Source: Alteromonas halophila
GTDB taxonomy: Bacteria; Pseudomonadota; Gammaproteobacteria; Enterobacterales; Alteromonadaceae
Reading direction: 5' to 3'
DNA length: 64,000 bases
Assembly (NCBI RefSeq): GCF_014651815.1
Contig: NZ_BMXP01000004.1
Coordinates: 1 to 64,000, forward strand
Shown here piece after piece: positions 9,219-17,296 of the stretch (the first letter of the stretch is position 1; every line of letters begins with the position of its first letter). Both the position numbers and the translations under genes were made by a program. The notes under the pieces were generated by a model, which saw only the letters and a program-made list of their open reading frames with translations, was not told the DNA's origin and searched no databases.

Positions 9219-9959
9219 TTAGTCGTTATTACCGGATTTGCGAATACCAATCACCGACACTTGCCTGCCGGTATTGATGTTGCCTGCATGGCTGGCGCGG
9301 CGATGGGAGAAAAAGCGCGTGCTGTCGGTATAGGTACACGCTTTTGACTGGACTACAGACCGAATGCTGCTGGCGAGAAGCTGATACTCTGCTATCAGGG
9401 GCAGATCAAGTAACGCTTTATTGTCATTACGCCGTTTTACCGCCCCAGGCACAGAGTCGAATTGCGCTGCAAGTTGCTGGTCTACTTCATAGCAGTCCCC
9501 ACAGATAGCCGGACCAATCCACGCGAACAATTGTGCCGCGGGGCTTGTCATGGCTCGCACTGTATTACCAATTACACCATCAGCAAGTCCGCGCCAGCCT
9601 GCATGAATGGCGGCAACTTCAGTGCCAGTCTGATTGCATAGTAAAACGGGCACACAATCAGCCGTCATCACCGCACAACTCAGTCCGGGCGTACGACTGA
9701 TCGCAGCGTCAGCCTTATGTAATGTCGCAGGTAATGTAACGACATCGTTACTGTGAACCTGTTGCAGCCAGGTAATACCCTGTGCTCCTGGCAGTAAACT
9801 ACGGTTGTGCTTCACCCGGCCTGGTTCATCCCCTACATGCTCGCCAACGTTTAGGCTTGCGTAAGTTCCCTCGCTTATCCCGCCTGCACGCGTCGTCGTA
9901 TAGGCAAGAATATCAGGTGGGGCTTCCCATACGGGGTAAATTAATGACAGGCCGTTCAC
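9219..9959 (-). CDS. pgeF: Peptidoglycan editing factor PgeF (YfiH, laccase-domain family)
   Basis: 246 aa, full length. The family is a cytosolic amidase that removes misincorporated amino acids from UDP-MurNAc precursors; older annotations call it polyphenol oxidase or DUF152. Conserved metal-site elements are visible: QVHS (near residue 68), TADCVPVLL and HAGWRGL. GTG 9959 overlaps the rluD stop by four bases (GTGA), so the two genes are translationally coupled, as in many gammaproteobacteria. Confidence 0.9.
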   Translation of the reverse strand: MNGLSLIYPVWEAPPDILAYTTTRAGGISEGTYASLNVGEHVGDEPGRVKHNRSLLPGAQGITWLQQVHSNDVVTLPATLHKADAAISRTPGLSCAVMTADCVPVLLCNQTGTEVAAIHAGWRGLADGVIGNTVRAMTSPAAQLFAWIGPAICGDCYEVDQQLAAQFDSVPGAVKRRNDNKALLDLPLIAEYQLLASSIRSVVQSKACTYTDSTRFFSHRRASHAGNINTGRQVSVIGIRKSGNND

Positions 9960-10936
9960 TCACTGTCCTGATGTTCACGTGTGTCCTGCCGAACAGCATC
10001 AATAAGCGATACCATATCCGTGGGGAGCGGCGCCTGCCAGGTCATCCATTCATCGGTGCGAGGATGATACAAAGATAATTGCGCCGCATGTAATGCCTGA
10101 CGCCGAAATCCGCGAAGTGTTGCCACACAGTCTTCCGATGCGCCTTTCGGTAAACGCGGTCGCCCCCCATAAGTCGGATCGCCCGCCAGCGGGTGTTTAA
10201 TATGGGCCATATGCACACGAATCTGATGCGTTCTTCCAGATTCAAGTTTCAGACGGACATGCGTGTGTGCGCGAAATTTTTCAATGACCCGGTAATGCGT
10301 GACAGCAGGCTTACCAAATTCCCGGACCGCCATTAACGTGCGTTTGGTCGGGTGACGCCCAATGGGCGCATCAACAACCCCGCCGGCAACCATAGTATTT
10401 ATTACCAGCGCTTCGTATTCACGACTCATTACCCGGTCCTGCAACTGGCTCACTAAGTGCGTCTGTGCCTGCAGCGTTTTGGCAACCACCATTAAGCCGG
10501 TCGTATCTTTGTCCAGCCGGTGTACAATACCCGCCCGAGGCACTTTATCAATCTCCGGTACATGAGCAAGCAAGGCATTCAGGACTGTACCACTGGAATT
10601 GCCGGCGCCGGGATGAACGACCAGGTCCGCAGGTTTATTTATTACCAGGATATCTTTATCTTCATAGACAATATCCAGATCAATATTCTGCGGCTGGCTC
10701 GCCACCTGCACATCGATCGTCGCCTGAACTTTAACCACTTCATCCCCACGCATTTTATGGCGCGGCACAGTAACAACGTCATCGTTTAGCGCTACGTGGC
10801 CGTTCTGGATCCAGGTTTTCATCTTCGAACGTGAATAATCAGGGAACAAATCAGCCAAAACCTGATCTAACCGTTGATTGAAGTGCACCGGGCTGGCTGT
10901 TGCTTCAAGTACTATTGTGTCTGTTGACTCGGTCAT
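9956..10936 (-). CDS. rluD: 23S rRNA pseudouridine(1911/1915/1917) synthase RluD
   Basis: 326 aa. It isomerises three uridines in helix 69 of 23S rRNA. An N-terminal S4 RNA-binding domain (~15-75) is followed by the RluA-type catalytic domain with HRLDKDTTG, whose aspartate is the nucleophile, and SGRTHQIRVHM. It is first in a two-gene unit with pgeF and divergent from bamD, an order seen in E. coli and relatives. A TATAAT-like -10 lies on the minus strand at 10964-10969; no convincing -35 was seen. Confidence 0.95.
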   Translation of the reverse strand: MTESTDTIVLEATASPVHFNQRLDQVLADLFPDYSRSKMKTWIQNGHVALNDDVVTVPRHKMRGDEVVKVQATIDVQVASQPQNIDLDIVYEDKDILVINKPADLVVHPGAGNSSGTVLNALLAHVPEIDKVPRAGIVHRLDKDTTGLMVVAKTLQAQTHLVSQLQDRVMSREYEALVINTMVAGGVVDAPIGRHPTKRTLMAVREFGKPAVTHYRVIEKFRAHTHVRLKLESGRTHQIRVHMAHIKHPLAGDPTYGGRPRLPKGASEDCVATLRGFRRQALHAAQLSLYHPRTDEWMTWQAPLPTDMVSLIDAVRQDTREHQDSE

Positions 10937-11182
10937 AACACCTAATCGTTGGGTAAAAACGACATTATAACAAAGGACGGTGTGGATGAGGCAGGCATTT
11001 AGCCACTATCGCGTAATACTCTGGCCATCGTGGTTCAGGAGGGCATCGTCAGGAATCACCGGCCTGGTCCCGAACGATTGAGAATTTGTATGGTCATTGC
11101 GGTGCTCAGTCGTTAGAATGACCAGCTTAAACCGCACAGGCAGCGACAAACTTACTGTTTTAGCAGGAAACGAAAGAATATT

Positions 11183-11947
11183 ATGAAGTCATTTCGAATT
11201 TTAGCGCCTCTCTTTATTAGTGCAGCCGTGGGATTGAGCGGCTGCAGCTCGTCCAGCGACGAAGAAAAAGCTGCGCTGGCCAATATGGGTGCGCAGCAGC
11301 TCTATGAAAAAGCAAAAACCAGTATGGAGGTAGGCAACTTCAGCCTTGCTGCTGATACCCTCAGCACCCTGGACTCCCGCTATCCGTTTGGCCCATTGTC
11401 GCATCAGGTACAGCTTGATCTCATTTACAGCTATTACAAGTCAGGTAAAACAGAAGAAACTCTGGCTACCGTTGATCGGTTCATACGTCTGAACCCTAAC
11501 CATTCGGATGTCGACTACGCTTACTACATGCGTGGCCTGACGAATATGGAATCAGACAGTAACCTGTTTCAGGAAATGATGAACATTGACCGCTCCGACC
11601 GTGACCCTGCCAAATCCCGTGAGGCCTTTAATGACTTTCGTCGGCTTGTAGAGCAATACCCAAACAGCAAGTATGCCGCTGACGCGCGCAAGCGGATGCT
11701 CTATATCAAGGAACGGCTGGCCAAGTATGAAATTGCCATCGCACGGTTTTACATGCGTCGTGAAGCATTTGTCGCCGCCGCTAACCGTGGTCGGTATGTA
11801 CTTGAACACTTTCCTGATTCCACTCAGGTTCAGCAGGCACTTGAAATAATGGTATCAAGCTATGAACAACTGGGGTTAACAGAATTGCGGGATAATGCGA
11901 TGAAAACGCTGAAGCTAAACTACCCTGATAGTGACTTTATAAGTTAA
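11183..11947 (+). CDS. bamD: Outer membrane assembly lipoprotein BamD
   Basis: 254 aa. Essential lipoprotein of the BAM complex, which folds beta-barrel proteins into the outer membrane. The signal peptide ends in the lipobox LSGC (Cys21), followed by Ser-rich residues and five TPR-like helical pairs with the typical DSRYPFG and YPNSKYA motifs. It is divergent from rluD and ends in a clear terminator. The 246-bp intergenic gap upstream shows no other gene. Confidence 0.95.
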   Translation: MKSFRILAPLFISAAVGLSGCSSSSDEEKAALANMGAQQLYEKAKTSMEVGNFSLAADTLSTLDSRYPFGPLSHQVQLDLIYSYYKSGKTEETLATVDRFIRLNPNHSDVDYAYYMRGLTNMESDSNLFQEMMNIDRSDRDPAKSREAFNDFRRLVEQYPNSKYAADARKRMLYIKERLAKYEIAIARFYMRREAFVAAANRGRYVLEHFPDSTQVQQALEIMVSSYEQLGLTELRDNAMKTLKLNYPDSDFIS

Positions 11948-11961
11948 GTAAGGGTGTACTG

Positions 11962-11988
11962 AAAAGAGCTGCTTCGGCAGCTTTTTTG
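11962..11988 (+). terminator. Rho-independent terminator of bamD
   Basis: AGCTGC (11967-11972), a TTCG tetraloop and GCAGCT (11977-11982), extended by A/T pairs, end in a run of six T. It lies just after the bamD stop and before the convergent chrR-like gene. Confidence 0.9.
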
Positions 11989-12010
11989 GTTTTTCCGGTT
12001 TGCAGAAATA

Positions 12011-12688
12011 TCAGCGAAAAAATAAGTGACTGAAAGGGTTAAGTAAACGCGCAATACCCGAGGTAAAGTGTAATGGCTGATCAACAATGCTGAACACCAG
12101 ACACCCTTCGGTATCATCGGAATGGGGAGCATGAGTATGCTCGCCATTCATATAAATAAAATCGCCGGAATCGTAGGTGTTTAGTCCATCGCAAAATTCA
12201 CCACTTAGCACCAGCGTATATTCGCAACCACGGTGCGTGTGCTCGGGGACACTGCCCCCCCTTCCCATGTAGATAAAATGTGCGACCCCAGCCTCGCCAA
12301 GGTCAACTGGGGCTTGCCATAATCGACCCACCAGCCCTGACCAGTTGCCCATAGAAGACGCATACCGTCGCAACGTTCTCGGTAGCTCGAACTTACGGCC
12401 ATCAAGCTCAATAGCAGATGGTGCTGCTTTAGGTGAAAGGTAAGTCGCCTCATCAGCAGGGACCTGCGTGATACTGGCAAACATGGATTTATAAATCTGA
12501 TCTTCGGTATGGGACGATGTTGCTGGCTCATCGAATTCCAGCGCTGCGCGTTCCACCTCATCTGCCACCCTGGTTTCACACCGACTGCACATATCGCAGT
12601 GGGCGGAGACCATAAGAGATTCAACTGGTGACAGCGTGCCCTCAGCAAATGCTGTTAACTGCTCAGGGCTCGGATGGAACTTAATCAT
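12011..12688 (-). CDS. chrR: ChrR-family anti-sigma factor (zinc anti-sigma domain plus cupin)
   Basis: 225 aa. Cytosolic anti-sigma factor that holds its partner ECF sigma factor inactive; the Rhodobacter sphaeroides homologue releases it on exposure to singlet oxygen. The N-terminal zinc site is intact: His5, then His30-x3-Cys34-x2-Cys37. The C-terminal ChrR cupin domain has HTHRGCEY (two His and a Glu) and a later histidine in HTHAPH, matching the four metal ligands of the R. sphaeroides protein. It overlaps the sigma gene by 8 bp, indicating translational coupling and roughly matched synthesis. The gene symbol is used in the family sense; the inducing signal in this organism is inferred. 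Confidence 0.88.
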   Translation of the reverse strand: MIKFHPSPEQLTAFAEGTLSPVESLMVSAHCDMCSRCETRVADEVERAALEFDEPATSSHTEDQIYKSMFASITQVPADEATYLSPKAAPSAIELDGRKFELPRTLRRYASSMGNWSGLVGRLWQAPVDLGEAGVAHFIYMGRGGSVPEHTHRGCEYTLVLSGEFCDGLNTYDSGDFIYMNGEHTHAPHSDDTEGCLVFSIVDQPLHFTSGIARLLNPFSHLFFR

Positions 12689-13292
12689 TGTCGTGTAGCA
12701 TACCCTTTAATCGCTGCAACGCCAGTCGCGTTCTTGATTTTACCGTTCCCAGAGGAATAGTCAGTTCATCTGCCACTTCCTGTTGCGATTTTCCGTCGAT
12801 GTATATCGCTTCAATCACTGCTTTTTGTTTAACAGGAAGGGATTCAAACATATATCCGATTTGCTCAAGTGTCACTTGCTGGTCCAGCGACGCTTCATTT
12901 GCATCTGCAGTCTGTTCACAGAGTATTGGCCACAGGTCATCAGAGCAAACATCTTCTTTGCGATTCTGTAACTTTCTCAACATATCGAAACGGATATTAC
13001 GAGCAATGGTAAATATCCAGGTCGAAGGCGATCCTTTCTCCGCATTAAACAAATGCGCTTTTTGCCAGACGTTTGACATTGTGTCCTGAACCAGCTCCAT
13101 TGCCAGCGCTTCATTTCCCATCTGCTTTAACGCATACGATCTTAGTCGGGGCGCAAAGTAATTAAAGACCTTGGCGAACGAACGTTTACATCGGGTCTCG
13201 GCAACCTCAACGATGTAAGCTGACATTTCGCTTGCGCATTCTTTAGGTTTAACTGTGTTATTGCTTTGATCCAGAGGAATTCCAACTAACAT
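12681..13292 (-). CDS. ECF sigma factor, RpoE/ChrR-partner type (ECF11-like)
   Basis: 203 aa from ATG 13292, which is preceded by GGACGAG. Longer (13373) and shorter (13226) in-frame starts exist, and the shorter one gives the most typical ECF length. Region 2 is clear (FNYFAPRLRSYAL, ELVQDTMSNVW, STWIFTIARN), as is region 4 (FESLPVKQKAVIEAIYIDGKSQQEVADEL, GTVKSRTRLALQRLKG). It partners with the overlapping chrR-like gene downstream. The LON-domain gene lies upstream in the same direction with a 121-bp gap, so all three may share the promoter at 14019-14046. Likely targets are that promoter and the one at 14082-14109. Confidence 0.88.
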   Translation of the reverse strand: MLVGIPLDQSNNTVKPKECASEMSAYIVEVAETRCKRSFAKVFNYFAPRLRSYALKQMGNEALAMELVQDTMSNVWQKAHLFNAEKGSPSTWIFTIARNIRFDMLRKLQNRKEDVCSDDLWPILCEQTADANEASLDQQVTLEQIGYMFESLPVKQKAVIEAIYIDGKSQQEVADELTIPLGTVKSRTRLALQRLKGMLHDND

Positions 13293-13413
13293 ATGACTCG
13301 TCCGTTTATCCGTGTGGTTACCAGACTGACTATAGGTGCGGTAAAGAAACCCGTTTCTGCAAGCAATACCCATACAACCGTAAATTTTGCAGGTTTGAGA
13401 AAATATTACATGT

Positions 13414-13989
13414 TTATTCGATCAATGCAGACAAGTAGTTCATTAACTTTTTGCAATCTTGCTGTTGTAAAAAGTGCTGTTTTTGTCGTGCATCAACAGG
13501 AAGGAGCTCCAGCCACCTTTGCATAACCCATACTGGGTTATCAAAATCCGGGGCGTCATACATTGCTCCCAACTCATGATATTGCTCAAATATTTCTTTA
13601 AGCCGCTCGTCCATAGGCGCGATTTGCTGAGGCGTGATATCGCAATTCCAAGGTTGAATTGGACTGCAGTCGCCAATTCTCAATCCGTCGAACTCGGTGC
13701 GGATGTTACTTACCTCAACACTATGGATACCAGCAACCTTTATGCCAAGCAGTCCGTCTTCAAGCAAATCAAAATCAATTACCTCTGCATACGTACCAAT
13801 AGAGTAGATGTGTTCATTTTTATTTTTGTCACCCGTGGCATTAAGCATACACATCACAAACCCACGCCCACTGGCGCATGCGTGCTTCACCATTCTGATG
13901 TAGCGCGGCTCAAATATACGCAATGACATTCTTCCGCCCTGCAGTAAATGTGCAGACAACGGAAAAAGCGGAAGCTCGGATTCGTTCAT
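13414..13989 (-). CDS. LON peptidase N-terminal (substrate-binding) domain protein
   Basis: 191 aa, a free-standing Lon N-domain of the COG2802 type without the AAA+ or protease parts. The start MNESELPLFPLSAHLLQGGRM and FEPRYIRMV are typical of the domain. The biochemical role of these stand-alone proteins is unknown; substrate or adaptor binding is assumed. Its place between the ECF sigma gene and the lipid operon, with its own ECF-like promoter, suggests it belongs to the same regulon. LON-domain genes are recurrent neighbours of ChrR-type loci in marine gammaproteobacteria as far as I recall. Confidence 0.82.
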   Translation of the reverse strand: MNESELPLFPLSAHLLQGGRMSLRIFEPRYIRMVKHACASGRGFVMCMLNATGDKNKNEHIYSIGTYAEVIDFDLLEDGLLGIKVAGIHSVEVSNIRTEFDGLRIGDCSPIQPWNCDITPQQIAPMDERLKEIFEQYHELGAMYDAPDFDNPVWVMQRWLELLPVDARQKQHFLQQQDCKKLMNYLSALIE

Positions 13990-14018
13990 ATTAAGTACAG
14001 CTTTTTAATTCTGCTTTC

Positions 14019-14046
14019 GTTACGCACCGTGTAGATTTTTGGATCG
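14019..14046 (-). promoter_or_regulatory. Candidate ECF (RpoE/ChrR-type) promoter, leftward
   Basis: On the minus strand CGATCC (14041-14046), 16 bp, then CGTAAC (14019-14024). It shares the pattern [TC]GATCC-N16-[TC]GTA with the rightward site 36 bp away. TGATCC-like -35 elements are known for RpoE/ChrR-type sigma factors. The start site would be near 14010, about 20 bases before the LON-domain gene. Confidence 0.6.
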
Positions 14047-14081
14047 CGCGTGAAAAGTTTTCACACTCTGGACTAAATCTT

Positions 14082-14109
14082 TGATCCCACGTATAACTTT
14101 CGATGTATT
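14082..14109 (+). promoter_or_regulatory. Candidate ECF (RpoE/ChrR-type) promoter, rightward
   Basis: TGATCC (14082-14087), 16 bp, then TGTATT (14104-14109). The -35 matches the TGATCC of the Rhodobacter RpoE regulon, and the layout mirrors the leftward site at 14019-14046. The start site would be near 14117, 20 bases before the first gene of the lipid operon. Confidence 0.65.
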
Positions 14110-14136
14110 GAGGGAAAATTAAGATATGGGCATGCC

Positions 14137-14568
14137 ATGTACGCCATTACCCGATTCAAGGAGCTATATCAGGAGTTGTCATCGCTTAACCCGGATGATC
14201 TCGGGTTGCTGTATGCAGATGATGTGGTGTTCATTGATCCAATCACTACCCACCGGGGTCTGACCGCTGTTACCCAATATTTCTCTGCGCTAACCGAGCA
14301 TGCTGAGTCATGTCAGTTTGACATTGATAATGTCATTGCCTGTGAAAAAAACGCGCAACAGATTACGCATGTTGTTACCTGGACAATGACGCTGATCATC
14401 AATAAACGACGCCCCACCATTACGCTTGACGGCATTACACAGTTACGAATTTGTAATGATCGTATTACCTACCATCGCGATTACTATGACTTAGGCGAAA
14501 TGGTTTACGAACACATTCCGATCTTGGGGTGGTTCGTTAAGAAAGTGAAGAAAAGGCTGGCAACATGA
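14137..14568 (+). CDS. NTF2-like (SnoaL) fold protein, first gene of the ECF-regulated operon
   Basis: 143 aa, with the small alpha+beta barrel pattern of NTF2/SnoaL proteins: an N-terminal helix with LSSLNPDDLGLLYADDVVFIDPI, then strands ending in YHRDYYDLGEMVYEHIPILG. Such proteins bind or convert small hydrophobic substrates, but no catalytic function can be assigned here. It is first of five tightly linked genes (overlap ATGA with the SDR gene) and lies behind the ECF-type promoter at 14082-14109. NTF2-like members are common in operons controlled by ChrR-partner sigma factors. Confidence 0.8.
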   Translation: MYAITRFKELYQELSSLNPDDLGLLYADDVVFIDPITTHRGLTAVTQYFSALTEHAESCQFDIDNVIACEKNAQQITHVVTWTMTLIINKRRPTITLDGITQLRICNDRITYHRDYYDLGEMVYEHIPILGWFVKKVKKRLAT

Positions 14569-15284
14569 AAAAAATGCTCATAACCGGCGCAACCTCCGGA
14601 ATTGGAAAAGCATTGGCTGAACATGCAGCACAACAAGGCTACGAGGTAATCGCGTGTGGCCGTAATCAGGATGCGCTGGCGGAACTAAGCGCGCATGACA
14701 ATATTACCGGCTGTCAGTTTGATGTGAGTGATGAAGCTGAGACACGTACAACGTTATCTGGACAGGCATTTGATATCGCCGTACTCAACGCAGGTACCTG
14801 CGAATATGTCGATATTGATGATTTCGAGCCAGACATGTTCAGGCGGGTTTTTGAGCCTAACTTTTTTGGTGTGGTTAATTGCGTAAATGGCCTCCTGCCA
14901 AACCTGAATGAATCAAAGCAACTCGTAATTGTTGACAGCATGGCAAGACTATTCCCGTTCACACGCTCTGAGGCTTACGGGGCCAGCAAAGCCGCATTGC
15001 ATTACTTTACAAAAAGTCTGGAAGTTGATCTTGAACGTCGTGGTGTGTGTGTCCAAAGTGTCTCTCCTGGCTTTGTCGAAACGCCGCTCACCGACAAAAA
15101 CGACTTTGAAATGCCGATGATTATCAGCGCAGAGAAGGCAGCCAAAGATTTACTTACCGGCATTGAGAAGCAAAGACGCAGTATCTTTTTCCCTACCCTG
15201 TTCGGTCTGATCCTGCGTACCATGCATAATTTACCTGCGCCACTTCAGCGTGCACTGTCCATTTCGATGAGAGATAAGCAGTAG
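14565..15284 (+). CDS. Short-chain dehydrogenase/reductase (SDR)
   Basis: 239 aa. Classical SDR: cofactor loop TGATSGIG (residues 8-15), NAG motif in LNAGT, catalytic Ser in VDSMA and YGASK (Tyr-x3-Lys). The arrangement suggests NAD(P)H-dependent oxidoreduction of a lipid or other small substrate. Its start overlaps the upstream stop by 4 bp (ATGA), and the FAD gene follows 12 bp later, so the operon is compact. The substrate is unknown; context points to membrane fatty acid modification. Confidence 0.88.
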   Translation: MKKMLITGATSGIGKALAEHAAQQGYEVIACGRNQDALAELSAHDNITGCQFDVSDEAETRTTLSGQAFDIAVLNAGTCEYVDIDDFEPDMFRRVFEPNFFGVVNCVNGLLPNLNESKQLVIVDSMARLFPFTRSEAYGASKAALHYFTKSLEVDLERRGVCVQSVSPGFVETPLTDKNDFEMPMIISAEKAAKDLLTGIEKQRRSIFFPTLFGLILRTMHNLPAPLQRALSISMRDKQ

Positions 15285-15296
15285 GATAGTTTTAAA

Positions 15297-16562
15297 ATGA
15301 CCCAACGAATTGCTGTAATTGGTACCGGTATTGCCGGCCTCACCTGTGCTCATTTGCTCCACCGTGAGCATGATATCGCCGTATTCGAAGCCAACGACTA
15401 TATCGGCGGGCATACGGCCACAAAAACCGTTGAAACGAAGCACCAGACGCTTGCGATAGATACAGGCTTCATTGTCTTCAACGACTGGACCTACCCGAAT
15501 TTTATTAAACTACTGGACAAGCTGGGCGTCGAATATCAGGCATCTGAAATGAGTTTTTCAGTGGTCAGTGAAGCGGCCAACCTTGAATACAACGGTCACG
15601 ATGCATCGAGTTTGTTTGCTCAGCGCCGTAATTTACTTCGGCCTCGCTTCTGGGGGTTTTTGTATGACATTGTGAGATTTAATAAAGCCTGTAAGAAAAT
15701 GCTCAGAGATGGGCGCGACACCGACGCAATGACACTGGGTGACTGTATTGATGAACTGAACCTTGGGAAAGATTTTGAGGTCTATTACATTCTGCCGATG
15801 TGCGCGGCAATCTGGTCGTCAACACTCGCCCAGACACGCGCATTCCCGCTGACGTTTTTCCTGCGCTTTTTTAACAATCACGGTTTACTGAATATTACTA
15901 ACCGACCTCAGTGGTATACCGTTAAAGGCGGCTCCAACCAGTATGTGTCTCCGCTAATCGAACCCTTTAAACATGCTATTCACCTGTCGACTCCCGTTAG
16001 GCGGGTAAGCAAAACAGAAAATGGCTGGCGCGTGACGCCTGAGAATGGCGTTGAGGCTGAGTTCGATCATGTCATTTTTGCCTGCCACAGCGATCAGGCT
16101 CTTGCACTATTAGACGCCCCGACAGACGCACACCGCTCAATCTTAGGCGCAATACCTTACGTCATGAACGATGTAGTGCTGCATACTGATACGCGCATTC
16201 TGCCGAAGCGAAGACGCGCATGGGCCAGCTGGAACTATCGACTGAGAAACGAAGAAAACAATGCGCAAATGCCAGCGACTGTGACCTACAATATGAACAT
16301 TTTACAGCGTCTGGACTGTGAACAAACATACTGCGTCACCCTAAACGACACTGACAATATCGCCCCAGACACCATTGTTGGCCAGTATCGCTATGCACAC
16401 CCTCAGTTCAGTGAAGCATCTGTGGCTGCCCAGCAAAGGCGGGATGAAATATGCGGGCAGGACAATCTGCACTTTTGTGGCGCTTACTGGTATAACGGGT
16501 TTCATGAGGATGGTGTTCGCAGCGCACAGGATGTTGCGCAACGGTTTGGAGCGTATTTGTGA
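15297..16562 (+). CDS. FAD-dependent amine-oxidase-like oxidoreductase (COG2907)
   Basis: 421 aa. The N-terminal dinucleotide-binding motif VIGTGIAGL (residues 7-15) is followed by the amine-oxidase-like pattern DTGFIVFN and a C-terminal [18 protein letters not shown] segment typical of COG2907. These proteins sit beside DUF1365 and cyclopropane-synthase-like genes in many bacteria. In R. sphaeroides a protein of such a cluster has been reported to take part in making methylated furan fatty acids. The same role here is inference. It overlaps the DUF1365 gene by 4 bp (GTGA). Confidence 0.85.
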   Translation: MTQRIAVIGTGIAGLTCAHLLHREHDIAVFEANDYIGGHTATKTVETKHQTLAIDTGFIVFNDWTYPNFIKLLDKLGVEYQASEMSFSVVSEAANLEYNGHDASSLFAQRRNLLRPRFWGFLYDIVRFNKACKKMLRDGRDTDAMTLGDCIDELNLGKDFEVYYILPMCAAIWSSTLAQTRAFPLTFFLRFFNNHGLLNITNRPQWYTVKGGSNQYVSPLIEPFKHAIHLSTPVRRVSKTENGWRVTPENGVEAEFDHVIFACHSDQALALLDAPTDAHRSILGAIPYVMNDVVLHTDTRILPKRRRAWASWNYRLRNEENNAQMPATVTYNMNILQRLDCEQTYCVTLNDTDNIAPDTIVGQYRYAHPQFSEASVAAQQRRDEICGQDNLHFCGAYWYNGFHEDGVRSAQDVAQRFGAYL

Positions 16563-17296
16563 CAGACAGCGCACTTTATACAGGTAAAGTTTACCATCAG
16601 CGTTTTTTACCCACGCAGCATCAGTTTTCATACCGAATTTACCTGTTCTGGTTAAAACTGAACGAACTGGATACTGTCAGCCAGGAAGTTAAACATTTTT
16701 CATCTTCTTCTTTTTCTCTGGCACAATTCAAACGTTCCGATTATCTTGGAGACCCGGGTCAACCGCTTGAAAAATCAGTACTTATTAAAATGTCTTCGTT
16801 AAACGGCGCACCACTTACCGGTGACATATATATGCTTGGTCAGATTCGTATGCTGGGCATGTATTTTAGTCCGGTTAATTTCTATTACCTGCGACAACCC
16901 GACGGACAATACAGTCATATGCTTGCCGAGGTGAGTAATACTCCGTGGAACGAAAGACATTACTACCTGGTTGATTTAGAAGAACAACATTCAACCGAGA
17001 AAGCGTTTCATGTGTCACCGTTTAACCCAATGGATATGACATACCACTGGTCAATCTCACATCCTGGTGAGCATTTGTCACTGGCCATGGAGTGCGTCAG
17101 GGAGCAAAAGGAGTTTACCGCGGGTATCAGTCTGAAACGACAGCCGCTGAACTCTGCCACACTGGCCAGCGTAATGAAACGCACACCAAGCATGACACTG
17201 AAAACGGTAGGCGGTATCTACTGGCAGGCACTAAAGCTCTGGCTTAAACGAACACCGCTGTACTCTCATCCAGGAGCGAGTCAGGAGAACAAATAA
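16559..17296 (+). CDS. DUF1365 family protein
   Basis: 245 aa, full length for the family. Recognisable blocks are [26 protein letters not shown] at the N-terminus, [10 protein letters not shown] near residue 103, [15 protein letters not shown] and [14 protein letters not shown]. No catalytic mechanism is established. The family is found almost only with the COG2907 FAD protein and a cyclopropane-synthase-like methyltransferase, as here. GTG 16559 overlaps the preceding stop, and its stop overlaps the next ATG by one base. Confidence 0.88.
   Translation: MTDSALYTGKVYHQRFLPTQHQFSYRIYLFWLKLNELDTVSQEVKHFSSSSFSLAQFKRSDYLGDPGQPLEKSVLIKMSSLNGAPLTGDIYMLGQIRMLGMYFSPVNFYYLRQPDGQYSHMLAEVSNTPWNERHYYLVDLEEQHSTEKAFHVSPFNPMDMTYHWSISHPGEHLSLAMECVREQKEFTAGISLKRQPLNSATLASVMKRTPSMTLKTVGGIYWQALKLWLKRTPLYSHPGASQENK

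Noticed and set aside
10937..11182. Candidate small gene or RNA between rluD and bamD
   Set aside because: No frame with a ribosome site and no stable hairpin with a T tract. Only a TATAAT-like -10 for rluD is visible.
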